Source of the DNA: Allobosea sp. Root483D1
GTDB taxonomy: Bacteria > Pseudomonadota > Alphaproteobacteria > Rhizobiales > Beijerinckiaceae
Reading direction: 5' to 3'
Assembly: GCF_001429505.1 (NCBI RefSeq)
Contig: NZ_LMJW01000018.1
Span: 306,348-370,347, forward strand
DNA: 64,000 bases
Shown here: in pieces, positions 42,545-51,389 of the stretch
How the letters are laid out: the number at the start of each line of letters is the position of its first letter
How positions within the stretch are numbered: position 1 is the first letter of the stretch
The notes under the pieces: generated by a model
The model's database searches: none
What the model was told of the DNA's origin: nothing
Seen by the model: the letters and a program-made list of their open reading frames with translations, nothing else
Position numbers and translations under genes: made by a program

Positions 42545-43558
42545 TTATTTGCCGCGGATCTTGGCGAGGTCGGCCTGGATGCGCTCGATCGTGTCCTTGC
42601 CGATCGTCGCCTGGTGACGCTGATAGACGGCCTGGGTGCTGTCGCGCATCTTGCCGAGCTCCTCGGCGCTGACCTCGCTGACCTGCATGCCCTTCGCCTT
42701 GAGATTGACGAGGGACTTGTCGTTGAGCTCGCGCGAGACCTTGCGCTCCTCGTCGCGGCCGACGATGGCGCAGTCGCTCAGCACCTTCTGCTCCTCGGCC
42801 GAGAGCTGGTCCCAGAGCTTCTTCGAATAGAGCATCAGGAACGGCGTATAGGCGTGCCGGGACAGGGTCAGGTACTTCTGGACCTCGTAGAGCTTCGAGG
42901 TGTCGATGGTGACGAGCGGGTTCTCCTGGCCGTCGATCGCATGGGTCTCCAGCGCGGCGAAGACCTCGCCGAAGGCCATCGGCGTCGCGTTGGCGCCCAT
43001 GGTCTTGAAGCTGTCAAGGAAGATGTTGTTCTGCATGACGCGGACCTTGAGCCCGGTCATCTCCTCGGCCTTGGTCACGGCGCGCTTCGAATTGGTGAGA
43101 TTGCGGAAGCCGTTCTCCCAATAGGCCAGGTTGACCACGCCGAAGCCCGGCAACTTTTCGGAGATGTACTTGCCGAAGGCGCCGTCGAGCACGGCATCGG
43201 CCTCCTTCTCGTCGGTGAACAGGAAGGGCAGGTCGAAGACGCCGAGCTCCGGCATGATGCCCACCAGCGGCGAGGAGGAGGTGATCACCATCTCCTGCGT
43301 GCCGGCGCGCAGCGCCTGCGTCGCCTGCAGGTCGCCGCCGAGCGCGCCGCCCCAGAAGGCCTGGAGCTTGAGCTTGCCGCCGGATTTCTCGGCCATGCAG
43401 GCCTTCATCTTGGCGACGCCGTTGCCGACGGGATGGTCCTCGTTGATGCCGTTGGAGACGCGGATGTTGCGCTCCTTGATCTGCGCCTGGGCCGAGCCGG
43501 CGAATGCCGCGAGCGCGACGCCGGCGACAAGCGAGAGGAGGCGGGCTGTCTTGGTCAT
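42545..43558 (-). CDS. dctP: TRAP transporter substrate-binding protein DctP
   Basis: A 337-residue periplasmic protein with signal peptide ending SAQAQ. Family segments include NGINEDHPVGNGVAKMKA, LKLQAFWGGALGGDLQATQAL, and the carboxylate-binding Arg in TGLKVRVMQNNIF. The AFGEVFAALETHAIDGQENP segment is the DctP signature. It delivers an organic or sugar acid to the DctQM permease encoded upstream. Gap to dctM contains a 50-bp hairpin. Confidence 0.95.
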   Translation of the reverse strand: MTKTARLLSLVAGVALAAFAGSAQAQIKERNIRVSNGINEDHPVGNGVAKMKACMAEKSGGKLKLQAFWGGALGGDLQATQALRAGTQEMVITSSSPLVGIMPELGVFDLPFLFTDEKEADAVLDGAFGKYISEKLPGFGVVNLAYWENGFRNLTNSKRAVTKAEEMTGLKVRVMQNNIFLDSFKTMGANATPMAFGEVFAALETHAIDGQENPLVTIDTSKLYEVQKYLTLSRHAYTPFLMLYSKKLWDQLSAEEQKVLSDCAIVGRDEERKVSRELNDKSLVNLKAKGMQVSEVSAEELGKMRDSTQAVYQRHQATIGKDTIERIQADLAKIRGK

Positions 43559-43624
43559 GGTCTACTCCCTGGTACTGAACTCTTCTTGGTTTCGGGTAGG
43601 CAGGCAGGTCTCACTTTGAATTTA

Positions 43625-43674
43625 GAGACCGTTTTACCGATCAGCTTGCGGCGCAAGCCGATCGGAACGGGCTC
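43625..43674 (-). repeat. 50-bp intra-operon hairpin between dctM and dctP
   Basis: A nested inverted repeat: GAG/CTC, CCGTT/AACGG, CCGATC/GATCGG and GCTTGC/GCAAGC around a GGC loop at 43650-43652. Its right end lies in the dctM stop codon. On the minus transcript no T-run follows, so it is not a standard terminator. It could protect or process the mRNA to let dctP be expressed above the permease genes. Confidence 0.7.
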
Positions 43675-44957
43675 TAGCGTCCGCTCAGCCAGGCGAGCGG
43701 CACCATCACGAGCTGCGGGAACAGCACGAGCAGGAACATCGCGATCGACTGGGCGATGAAGAACGGCCAGACGCCGCGGATCACCGCGCTCATCGGGACG
43801 CGGGCGACGCCGCAGACGACGTTGAGCACGATGCCGACCGGCGGCGTGATCAGGCCGATGGCGTTGTTGATGATGAAGAGGACGCCGAAATAGATCGGGT
43901 CGATCCCGGCCTGCTTGACGATCGGCATCAGCACCGGCGTCAGGATCAGCACGGTCGGGGTGAAGTCGAGCGCCGTGCCGACCGCCATGACCAGCAGCAT
44001 GATGATGATCATCAGCAGGGTCTGATTGCCCATGAAGGGCTCGAGCAGCGAGGAGAGTTCGGCCGGGATATTCGCCTGCGTAATCAGCCAGGCCGAGACC
44101 ACGGCCGCGGCGACGAGCAGCATCACGGCGCTGGTCGTCTTCGCCGCCAGCAGCGTCACCCGGTAGAGATCGCGCAGCTTCAGCTCGCGATAGACGAACA
44201 TGCCGACGATCAGCGCATAGACGGTGGCTACCACCGCCGCTTCCGTCGGCGTGACGATGCCGAAGCGGATGCCGCCGAGGATCGCGATCGGCATGAGGAG
44301 CGCAAGCGATCCGTCCCAGGTCGCCTGCAGGCGCTCGGCGCCGGTCTTGCGCGGCAGGACGGTGATCACGTCCCTGCGGCAGACGATCCACCAGGCGATG
44401 ACCAGCGAGAGGCCGATCAGCAGGCCGGGGAAGACGCCGGCGAGGAAGAGCTTGGTGATCGAGAGATTGGCGGCGACGCCGAAGACGATGAAGCCGATCG
44501 ACGGCGGGATGATCGGCGCGATGATGCCGCCCGATGCGATCAGGCCGGCCGAGCGGCCGACATCGTAGCCGGCGCTGCGCATCATCGGCAGCAGGATCGA
44601 GGCAAGGGCGGCGGTGTCGGCCGCGGCCGAGCCGGAGAGCGAGGCCATGATGATCGCCGCGAAAATCGCGACATAGCCGAGGCCGCCATGGAGATGGCCG
44701 ACCAGCGAGAGTGCGAAGTTGACGATGCGCTTCGAGAGGCCGCCGGCATTCATCAGTTCGCCGGCGAGCAGGAAGAAGGGAATGGCGAGAAGCTGGAACG
44801 AATCCGCGCCGATGATCATGTTCTGCGCGATGATCTGGGTGTCGTAGACGCCGAGCCAGAGCATCAGGCTGACGGCGCAGACGATCAGCGCAAAGGCGAT
44901 CGGCATACCGAGCGCCATCGCTCCGCAGAGCGAGACGAGGAAGACGGCGACGGTCAT
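43674..44957 (-). CDS. dctM: TRAP transporter large permease DctM
   Basis: A 427-residue membrane protein with about 12-13 hydrophobic segments and DctM signatures: PFFLLAGELMNAGG, SGSAAADTAALASILLP, FGVLFIINNAIGLITPPVG. It forms the translocation channel with DctQ and uses an ion gradient. Its start overlaps the dctQ stop by 4 bases, so the two are coupled. Confidence 0.96.
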   Translation of the reverse strand: MTVAVFLVSLCGAMALGMPIAFALIVCAVSLMLWLGVYDTQIIAQNMIIGADSFQLLAIPFFLLAGELMNAGGLSKRIVNFALSLVGHLHGGLGYVAIFAAIIMASLSGSAAADTAALASILLPMMRSAGYDVGRSAGLIASGGIIAPIIPPSIGFIVFGVAANLSITKLFLAGVFPGLLIGLSLVIAWWIVCRRDVITVLPRKTGAERLQATWDGSLALLMPIAILGGIRFGIVTPTEAAVVATVYALIVGMFVYRELKLRDLYRVTLLAAKTTSAVMLLVAAAVVSAWLITQANIPAELSSLLEPFMGNQTLLMIIIMLLVMAVGTALDFTPTVLILTPVLMPIVKQAGIDPIYFGVLFIINNAIGLITPPVGIVLNVVCGVARVPMSAVIRGVWPFFIAQSIAMFLLVLFPQLVMVPLAWLSGR

Positions 44958-45499
44958 TCCAGGTGCCCCTTCAGGTTATGCGAGGGGCTGGCGCTGTAGT
45001 CGCCGGCGAATTCGGCGAGTTCGTATGGGCCAAGCATTCCGGTCAGCGCCCGGAACAGGCGGCCGAGCGTGATCAGCGCGATGCCGGCGCCGGCGAAGTA
45101 GAGCACGCCGTAGACATAGGCCATGCTGATGCCGGTGACGGGAGCGACAGAGGTCTGGTTGATCGCCTGCTGGCTCCAGGTGCCGTCGAGCAGCATCAGG
45201 GAGCAGACCAGCACGATGATGTCGCTGGCGATCATGCAGAGCCGGCGGCCCTTGTCGCCGAGCGCGCCGACGAGGGTGTCGACGCCGAGATGACCGTTTT
45301 CGCGCATCACAACGACGGCGCCGATGAAGGTCAGCCAGACGAAGAAATAGCGCGATAGCTCCTCCGACACGTCGATGCCGGAGTTGAACGCGTAGCGCAG
45401 CACGACATTGCCGAACACCATCGCCACCATGCCTGCGAGCAGGGCGACGAGACTGAACTCAAGCGCGCGTAAGACCCACCTTTCGGCGTGACGCAGCAT
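44954..45499 (-). CDS. dctQ: TRAP transporter small permease DctQ
   Basis: A 181-residue protein with four hydrophobic segments; FGNVVLRYAFNSGIDVSEELSR and FVWLTFIGAVVVMRENGH are the DctQ signatures. It pairs with DctM. The first ATG gives a normal N-terminus, but it overlaps the end of the GntR gene by 41 bases, so both are read from one transcript. Confidence 0.94.
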   Translation of the reverse strand: MLRHAERWVLRALEFSLVALLAGMVAMVFGNVVLRYAFNSGIDVSEELSRYFFVWLTFIGAVVVMRENGHLGVDTLVGALGDKGRRLCMIASDIIVLVCSLMLLDGTWSQQAINQTSVAPVTGISMAYVYGVLYFAGAGIALITLGRLFRALTGMLGPYELAEFAGDYSASPSHNLKGHLE

Positions 45500-46250
45500 T
45501 GGACGTTTCCCGTTGGTCTGTTGTTTGTGTTCCGGCGCTCTTCGGCGCCTCTGGTTTGGTGCGGTCGGCGTTTTCCATGTCGGCGCGGGCGACCGCGATC
45601 AGCTCCGCCATGGTCCGCCGCGCCCGTTCCGGGTCGCGGGCGACGATGGCGTCGGTGACGACGCGGTGGATCGCGAGCGAGGCCCGGGCGCGCTCGAGGT
45701 CATGCATCGAGAGCCCGAACGAGGCCTTGAGCACGGCCTCCAGGATCGGCTTCAGCTGGATCAGCAGGAGATTGCCGGAAGCTTCCAGGATCGCCTCGTG
45801 GAAGCGATAGTCGGCGGTCTCGTGGGTCCGCTTGTCGCCCGCCGCCGTCATCGCCGCCATCGCCGCGGTGATCTCGGCGATCTGCTGTTCGGTGCCGCGT
45901 TCCGCGGCGAGGCCGGCGGCTGACGGCTCGATCATGCCGCGCAGTTCGAGCAGGTCGCGCTGGAAGCCGCTCGCCATGTCGGCATCGCTGATCCAGCCCA
46001 TCACCTGCGGATCGAGCAATCGCCAGGCCGAGACCGGCTGGACCCGCGAGCCGACGCGCGGGCCGGTGACGATCAGCCCGAGCGCCTGCAGCGTCTTGGT
46101 CGCCTCGCGGATGACGGTGCGGCTGACGCCGAAATGCGCGCAGAGCTCGTCCTCGCGCGGCAGCGTGCCGGAGAGCCCGATCTGGCCAGCGACGATCTCC
46201 CGGCCGAGCCGGTCGACGAGATGCGCATGGAAGTTCGAAGGGCGAGCCAT
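45459..46250 (-). CDS. GntR/FadR-family transcriptional regulator
   Basis: A 263-residue regulator: winged helix-turn-helix (LPREDELCAHFGVSRTVIREATKTLQ region) and an all-helical FCD effector domain (RDLLELRGMIEPSAAGLAAE, with the later His residues of the metal site). It heads the dctQMP and enolase-superfamily operon and overlaps dctQ, which suggests substrate-responsive control of its own operon. A palindrome sits 7 bases upstream of ATG, and no ribosome binding site is visible there. Confidence 0.93.
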   Translation of the reverse strand: MARPSNFHAHLVDRLGREIVAGQIGLSGTLPREDELCAHFGVSRTVIREATKTLQALGLIVTGPRVGSRVQPVSAWRLLDPQVMGWISDADMASGFQRDLLELRGMIEPSAAGLAAERGTEQQIAEITAAMAAMTAAGDKRTHETADYRFHEAILEASGNLLLIQLKPILEAVLKASFGLSMHDLERARASLAIHRVVTDAIVARDPERARRTMAELIAVARADMENADRTKPEAPKSAGTQTTDQRETSNAASRRKVGLTRA

Positions 46251-46256
46251 ATATAG

Positions 46257-46274
46257 ATCATATCATCATATGAT
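46257..46274. promoter_or_regulatory. GntR operator upstream of the TRAP operon
   Basis: ATCATAT-CATC-ATATGAT is a perfect 18-bp palindrome starting 7 bases before the GntR start codon. FadR-type regulators bind short palindromes of this kind, so autoregulation of the whole TRAP operon is likely. Confidence 0.65.
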
Positions 46275-46436
46275 TGAGAGGCAAGCATGCAAGCGCGCCT
46301 TCCGACCCGGCTTTCAACAAGGGGTTCGATTAAGGATGGAGGCATCGATGGTTGCGGGCGGCGCGACCGGCCGCTACATAGCGGCCAGATTTCCCCAAAG
46401 CCCGAACGCCAGCCGCAAGCGGAGTCCGCACGCCTC

Positions 46437-48089
<1,653 letters not shown>

Positions 48090-48114
48090 GCGGTTGGCGC
48101 AGGATTCAAAAAGG

Positions 48115-48147
48115 CCCGCGCTCCGGAAACGGGGCGCGGGTCTTTTG
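48115..48147 (+). terminator. rho-independent terminator of ettA
   Basis: A 10-bp stem (48115-48124 with 48131-48140, one G-T pair), loop GGAAAC, then TCTTTTG. It lies 25 bases after the ettA stop. Confidence 0.85.
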
Positions 48148-48181
48148 TATTGGAACCTACTGGGTCTTGCCAGAAGCGCAT

Positions 48182-48293
48182 GTCATCCCGGCCGGAGCGA
48201 AGCGTAGAGCCGGGATCCATGCCTGAACCTTTGCCGGAAGCGCTCCGGCATGGATCCCGGATCGGCGCCGCTGCGCGGCTTGTCCGGGATGAC
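48182..48293. repeat. 112-bp nested palindromic repeat
   Basis: GTCATCCCGG (48182) pairs with CCGGGATGAC (48284), and inside it CCGGGATCCATGCC (48210) pairs perfectly with GGCATGGATCCCGG (48247). It lies between convergent ettA and an SDR gene. Repeats with GTCATCCCGG ends are frequent in Rhizobiales intergenic DNA; here only one copy is in view. Confidence 0.85.
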
Positions 48294-48347
48294 CAGTGGC
48301 TCCAGGGCAAGCCAGTGCGCCAAAGCGAAGCAGGGCTGGCAGAGCAG

Positions 48348-49235
48348 CTAGCTTCGAGCCCGGGCCTCCCCGCCGAGCAGCTTCTGCAGGGCTTGGAGGT
48401 CGGTGCCGGCGAAGTCCGAGGAGCGGCTGACCTGCGCCCACTCCGCCGCCTCTCTCTGCCGCTCGGCTTCGGCCTGGGCGAGGACGAAGAGCGCGTCGCT
48501 GCCGAGGACGAGATGGGCCGGCAGGCTCTCGCGCCGGCTGAGGTCGAGGATGATCCCGGCGATCCTTTCGGGATCGCCGATCTCGTTGCCGACATAGGCC
48601 TTCAGCAGGTCGAGCACGGCGCCGACGCTGGGCTGGTAGTCCGGCATCACGGCCGGGGCATTGCCGCGGGCGATCTCGCCCCAGCCGGTGCGCATGCCGC
48701 CGGGCTCGACCGAGACGATGCTGATGCCGAGCGGGGCGACCTCCTTGGCAATCACCTCGGTGAAGCCGCCGACTGCCCATTTCGCCGACTGGTAGGCGCT
48801 GAGGCCCGGCGTGCCGGTGCGCCCGCCGACCGAGGAGATGTTGATGATCTGGCCGGCGCGCTGGGCCCGCATCACCGGCAACGCGGCGCGGGTGAGATTC
48901 ACGACGCCGTAGAAATTGGTCTCGATCTGGGCGCGGAAGCTCGCCTCGCTGGTCTGCTCGAAGGCGACGGCGTGGCCGTAGCCGGCATTGTTCACGAGGA
49001 CGTCGAGCCGGCCGAAGGTGTCGACCGTGACGGTCACGGCCACGTTCGCGGCTGCCATGTCGGTGACGTCGAGCGCGAAGGAGAGCAACGTGTCTGGGTA
49101 TCGGGCCTCGAGGTCGGCGAGGCGACCGGGATCGCGGGCGGTCGCGACGACGTTGTCGCCGGCGGCAAGGGCCGCCTCGGTGATGGCGCGGCCGAGGCCA
49201 CGAGCGGCGCCAGTGATCAGCCAGGTCTTGGTCAT
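48348..49235 (-). CDS. SDR-family oxidoreductase
   Basis: A 295-residue short-chain dehydrogenase: LITGAARGLGRAITEAAL cofactor loop, NNAGYGHA, catalytic ISSVGG and YQSAKWAVGG. The arginine-rich region after the second strand suggests NADPH use. AGAGGA precedes ATG at 49235. Its promoter region carries the same TGAG-N10-CTCA element as that of the TetR gene behind it, which suggests TetR control. Confidence 0.9.
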   Translation of the reverse strand: MTKTWLITGAARGLGRAITEAALAAGDNVVATARDPGRLADLEARYPDTLLSFALDVTDMAAANVAVTVTVDTFGRLDVLVNNAGYGHAVAFEQTSEASFRAQIETNFYGVVNLTRAALPVMRAQRAGQIINISSVGGRTGTPGLSAYQSAKWAVGGFTEVIAKEVAPLGISIVSVEPGGMRTGWGEIARGNAPAVMPDYQPSVGAVLDLLKAYVGNEIGDPERIAGIILDLSRRESLPAHLVLGSDALFVLAQAEAERQREAAEWAQVSRSSDFAGTDLQALQKLLGGEARARS

Positions 49236-49255
49236 GAGATGTCCTCTAGACATTG

Positions 49256-49279
49256 TGAGTGAGTACTTGCTCATTTAAA
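49256..49279. promoter_or_regulatory. TetR operator in front of the SDR gene
   Basis: TGAG-N10-CTCA with flanking AT bases, including the shared blocks TGAGTGAGT and TTGCTCATTTAA. The same pattern occurs at 49903-49926 in front of the TetR gene. It lies 21 bases upstream of the SDR start. Confidence 0.65.
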
Positions 49280-49318
49280 TCGACTAAATGGACCCAAGCG
49301 GCCATTCCTTGGTAGGTT

Positions 49319-49888
49319 TCAGGCGGAGATACCGTCCCAGAAGACCGCGAAGCCGGTCTTCCTGTAGTGCTCGTGCCGGTTCGGCTCCTGCGCGATCAGG
49401 TCGAGCGTCATGGTGCCCATGGCATCCAGAACCGCGCCGATGAAGCTCTGCGGCTGGTTCTTGAGCACGCCGTCTTGGTGGCCCTGCTCGAACATGGCGC
49501 TGATCTCGGCGAAAGCCGTGGCGGCCTTGCTGCGGGTTTCCTGGGTGATCCGGTCGGAGACCGCGAGCTGCCGCAGCGCCTTGCGCTTGGCGGGATATCT
49601 CGCGCCCCAGTCGATGAAGCCGTTCCAGAAGTGCTCGAACCGGTCGCGCACGCTGCCATTGGCCGGATAGGAGGCCACAGTGAGCTTGGCGAAGTCGGTC
49701 TTCAGGTCGAGATAGAGCTGGTTGAGCAACTCGTCCTTGTTGGCGAAATAGGTGAAGAGCGTGCCTTCGGCGAGGCCGGCTTCCCTGGCGATCTTGGCGG
49801 TCGGCGCGCCGGTGCCGAGTTCCGCCACCAGCTTGCAGGCGGCGGCCAGGATCGCTTCGCGCTTCGCTTCGCTGAGGGGACGGGCCAT
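49319..49888 (-). CDS. TetR-family transcriptional regulator
   Basis: A 189-residue repressor with helix-turn-helix AKIAREAGLAEGTLFTYFAN and a C-terminal effector domain (TetR_C type). It lies upstream of the SDR gene on the same strand, with 83 bases between them, and both promoters carry one operator motif. Autorepression plus control of the SDR is therefore well supported. Confidence 0.92.
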   Translation of the reverse strand: MARPLSEAKREAILAAACKLVAELGTGAPTAKIAREAGLAEGTLFTYFANKDELLNQLYLDLKTDFAKLTVASYPANGSVRDRFEHFWNGFIDWGARYPAKRKALRQLAVSDRITQETRSKAATAFAEISAMFEQGHQDGVLKNQPQSFIGAVLDAMGTMTLDLIAQEPNRHEHYRKTGFAVFWDGISA

Positions 49889-49902
49889 GGTTCGCTTGAT
49901 CT

Positions 49903-49926
49903 AAATGAGTGAGTGATTGCTCATTT
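49903..49926. promoter_or_regulatory. TetR operator at its own promoter
   Basis: AAATGAG-N10-CTCATTT is a perfect inverted repeat 14 bases upstream of the TetR start. It shares TGAGTGAGT and TTGCTCATTTAA with the site at 49256-49279. Confidence 0.68.
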
Positions 49927-50044
49927 AATGAATCAACCCGGCAAGTCAAGGGCGCTCCACGCATCTCGCAGAGCTGTGAACTCGCAAGACCTCCCGGGTG
50001 GGAGAGGTGTGAGCAGTGCTCGCGCCGCCGGCTGAGCAGGCGCC

Positions 50045-51190
50045 TCAGGCCTTGCCCTTCACCAGGATGTTGCCATCGACATCCTGGATATCGCGCTTGC
50101 CGCAGAGAGCCATGGTGATGTCCATCTCCTTGCGGATGATGTCGAGGGCGAGCCTGACGCCCTCCTCGCCCAGGGCGCCGAGGCCATAGAGGAAGGGGCG
50201 GCCGATCAGCACGCCACGGGCGCCGAGCGCGACCGCCTTCAGCACGTCCTGGCCGGAGCGGATGCCGCCATCCATCCAGACCTCCATGCGCCCGCCGACC
50301 TGCTCGACAATGCCGGGCAGGGCCGCGATCGAGGAGACCGCGCCGTCAAGCTGGCGCCCGCCATGGTTGGAGACGATCAGCGCATCGGCGCCGCTCTGGG
50401 CCGCGAGCTCGGCGTCTTCGGCATCGAGGATGCCCTTCAGGATCAGCTTGCCGCCCCAGCGGTCCTTGATCCATTTGACGTCGTCCCAGCTCAGCGTCGG
50501 GTCGAACTGCTCGGCGGTCCAGGCCGAGAGCGAGCTCATGTCGCCGACACCGCTGGCATGGCCGACGATGTTGCCGAAGCTGCGCCGCTTGGTGCCGAGC
50601 ATGCCCAGGCACCAGCGCGGCTTCAAAGCGAGGTTGATCAGGTTGGCGAGCGTCGGCTTCGGCGGGGCGGAGAGGCCGTTGCGGATGTCCTTGTGGCGCT
50701 GGCCGAGGATCTGCAGGTCGAGCGTCAGCATCAGCGCCGAGCAGCCGGCCGCCTTGGCGCGGTCGATCAGGCGCTCGATGAAGGCGCGGTCGCGCATCAC
50801 ATAGAGCTGGAACCAGAACGGCTTGTCGGTGTTCTCGGCGACGTCCTCGATCGAGCAGACGCTCATGGTCGAGAGTGTGAAGGGCACGCCCGCCCGGGAG
50901 GCGGCTTTGGCGGCGAGGATCTCGCCATCGGCGTGCTGCATGCCGGTGAGGCCGGTCGGGGCGAGCGCGACCGGCATTGCGACCGGCTCGCCGATCATGG
51001 TCGAGGCGAGCGTGCGGTTGGTCATGTCGACGGCGACGCGCTGGCGCAGCTTGATCCCGGCGAAGTCGGCCTCGTTGGCGCGGTAGGTGCTCTCGGTCCA
51101 GGCGCCGGAATCGGCATAGTCGTAGAACATGCGCGGGACGCGGCGTTTTGCCAGCAGACGCAGGTCCTCGATGGTCAAAAGCTGGGCCAT
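50045..51190 (-). CDS. FMN-dependent alpha-hydroxy-acid dehydrogenase (LldD-like)
   Basis: A 381-residue TIM-barrel flavoenzyme. FMN and substrate residues are in VALAPTGLTGMQHADGE, LTLDLQILGQRHKDIRNG, LILKGILDAEDAELA, catalytic His in IVSNHGGRQLDG, and the phosphate site DGGIRSGQDVLKAVALGARG. This matches L-lactate dehydrogenase LldD and related mandelate or glycolate enzymes; the substrate is most likely L-lactate but not certain. ATG at 51190 begins MAQLLTIEDLR. The gene is monocistronic and divergent from the beta-glucosidase. Confidence 0.9.
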   Translation of the reverse strand: MAQLLTIEDLRLLAKRRVPRMFYDYADSGAWTESTYRANEADFAGIKLRQRVAVDMTNRTLASTMIGEPVAMPVALAPTGLTGMQHADGEILAAKAASRAGVPFTLSTMSVCSIEDVAENTDKPFWFQLYVMRDRAFIERLIDRAKAAGCSALMLTLDLQILGQRHKDIRNGLSAPPKPTLANLINLALKPRWCLGMLGTKRRSFGNIVGHASGVGDMSSLSAWTAEQFDPTLSWDDVKWIKDRWGGKLILKGILDAEDAELAAQSGADALIVSNHGGRQLDGAVSSIAALPGIVEQVGGRMEVWMDGGIRSGQDVLKAVALGARGVLIGRPFLYGLGALGEEGVRLALDIIRKEMDITMALCGKRDIQDVDGNILVKGKA

Positions 51191-51389
51191 GGTCGCCAAA
51201 TCCCGCGTTTTCTCCGTGTCCCCGGTCGCATGGAACGGCGCGGGAGGCAACCGGGGAGGGCGCGGACCTTGGCATGCCGACCCCGCTTCCGGCCTCGTTC
51301 AGGCCGGCGCGGCGATGGCAGCGGTTGAGCCGAGCGGCCCGATCCTGTAGGGCGGCCTTCCCACCTCATGCTTCAGCGAGACATTCCTC

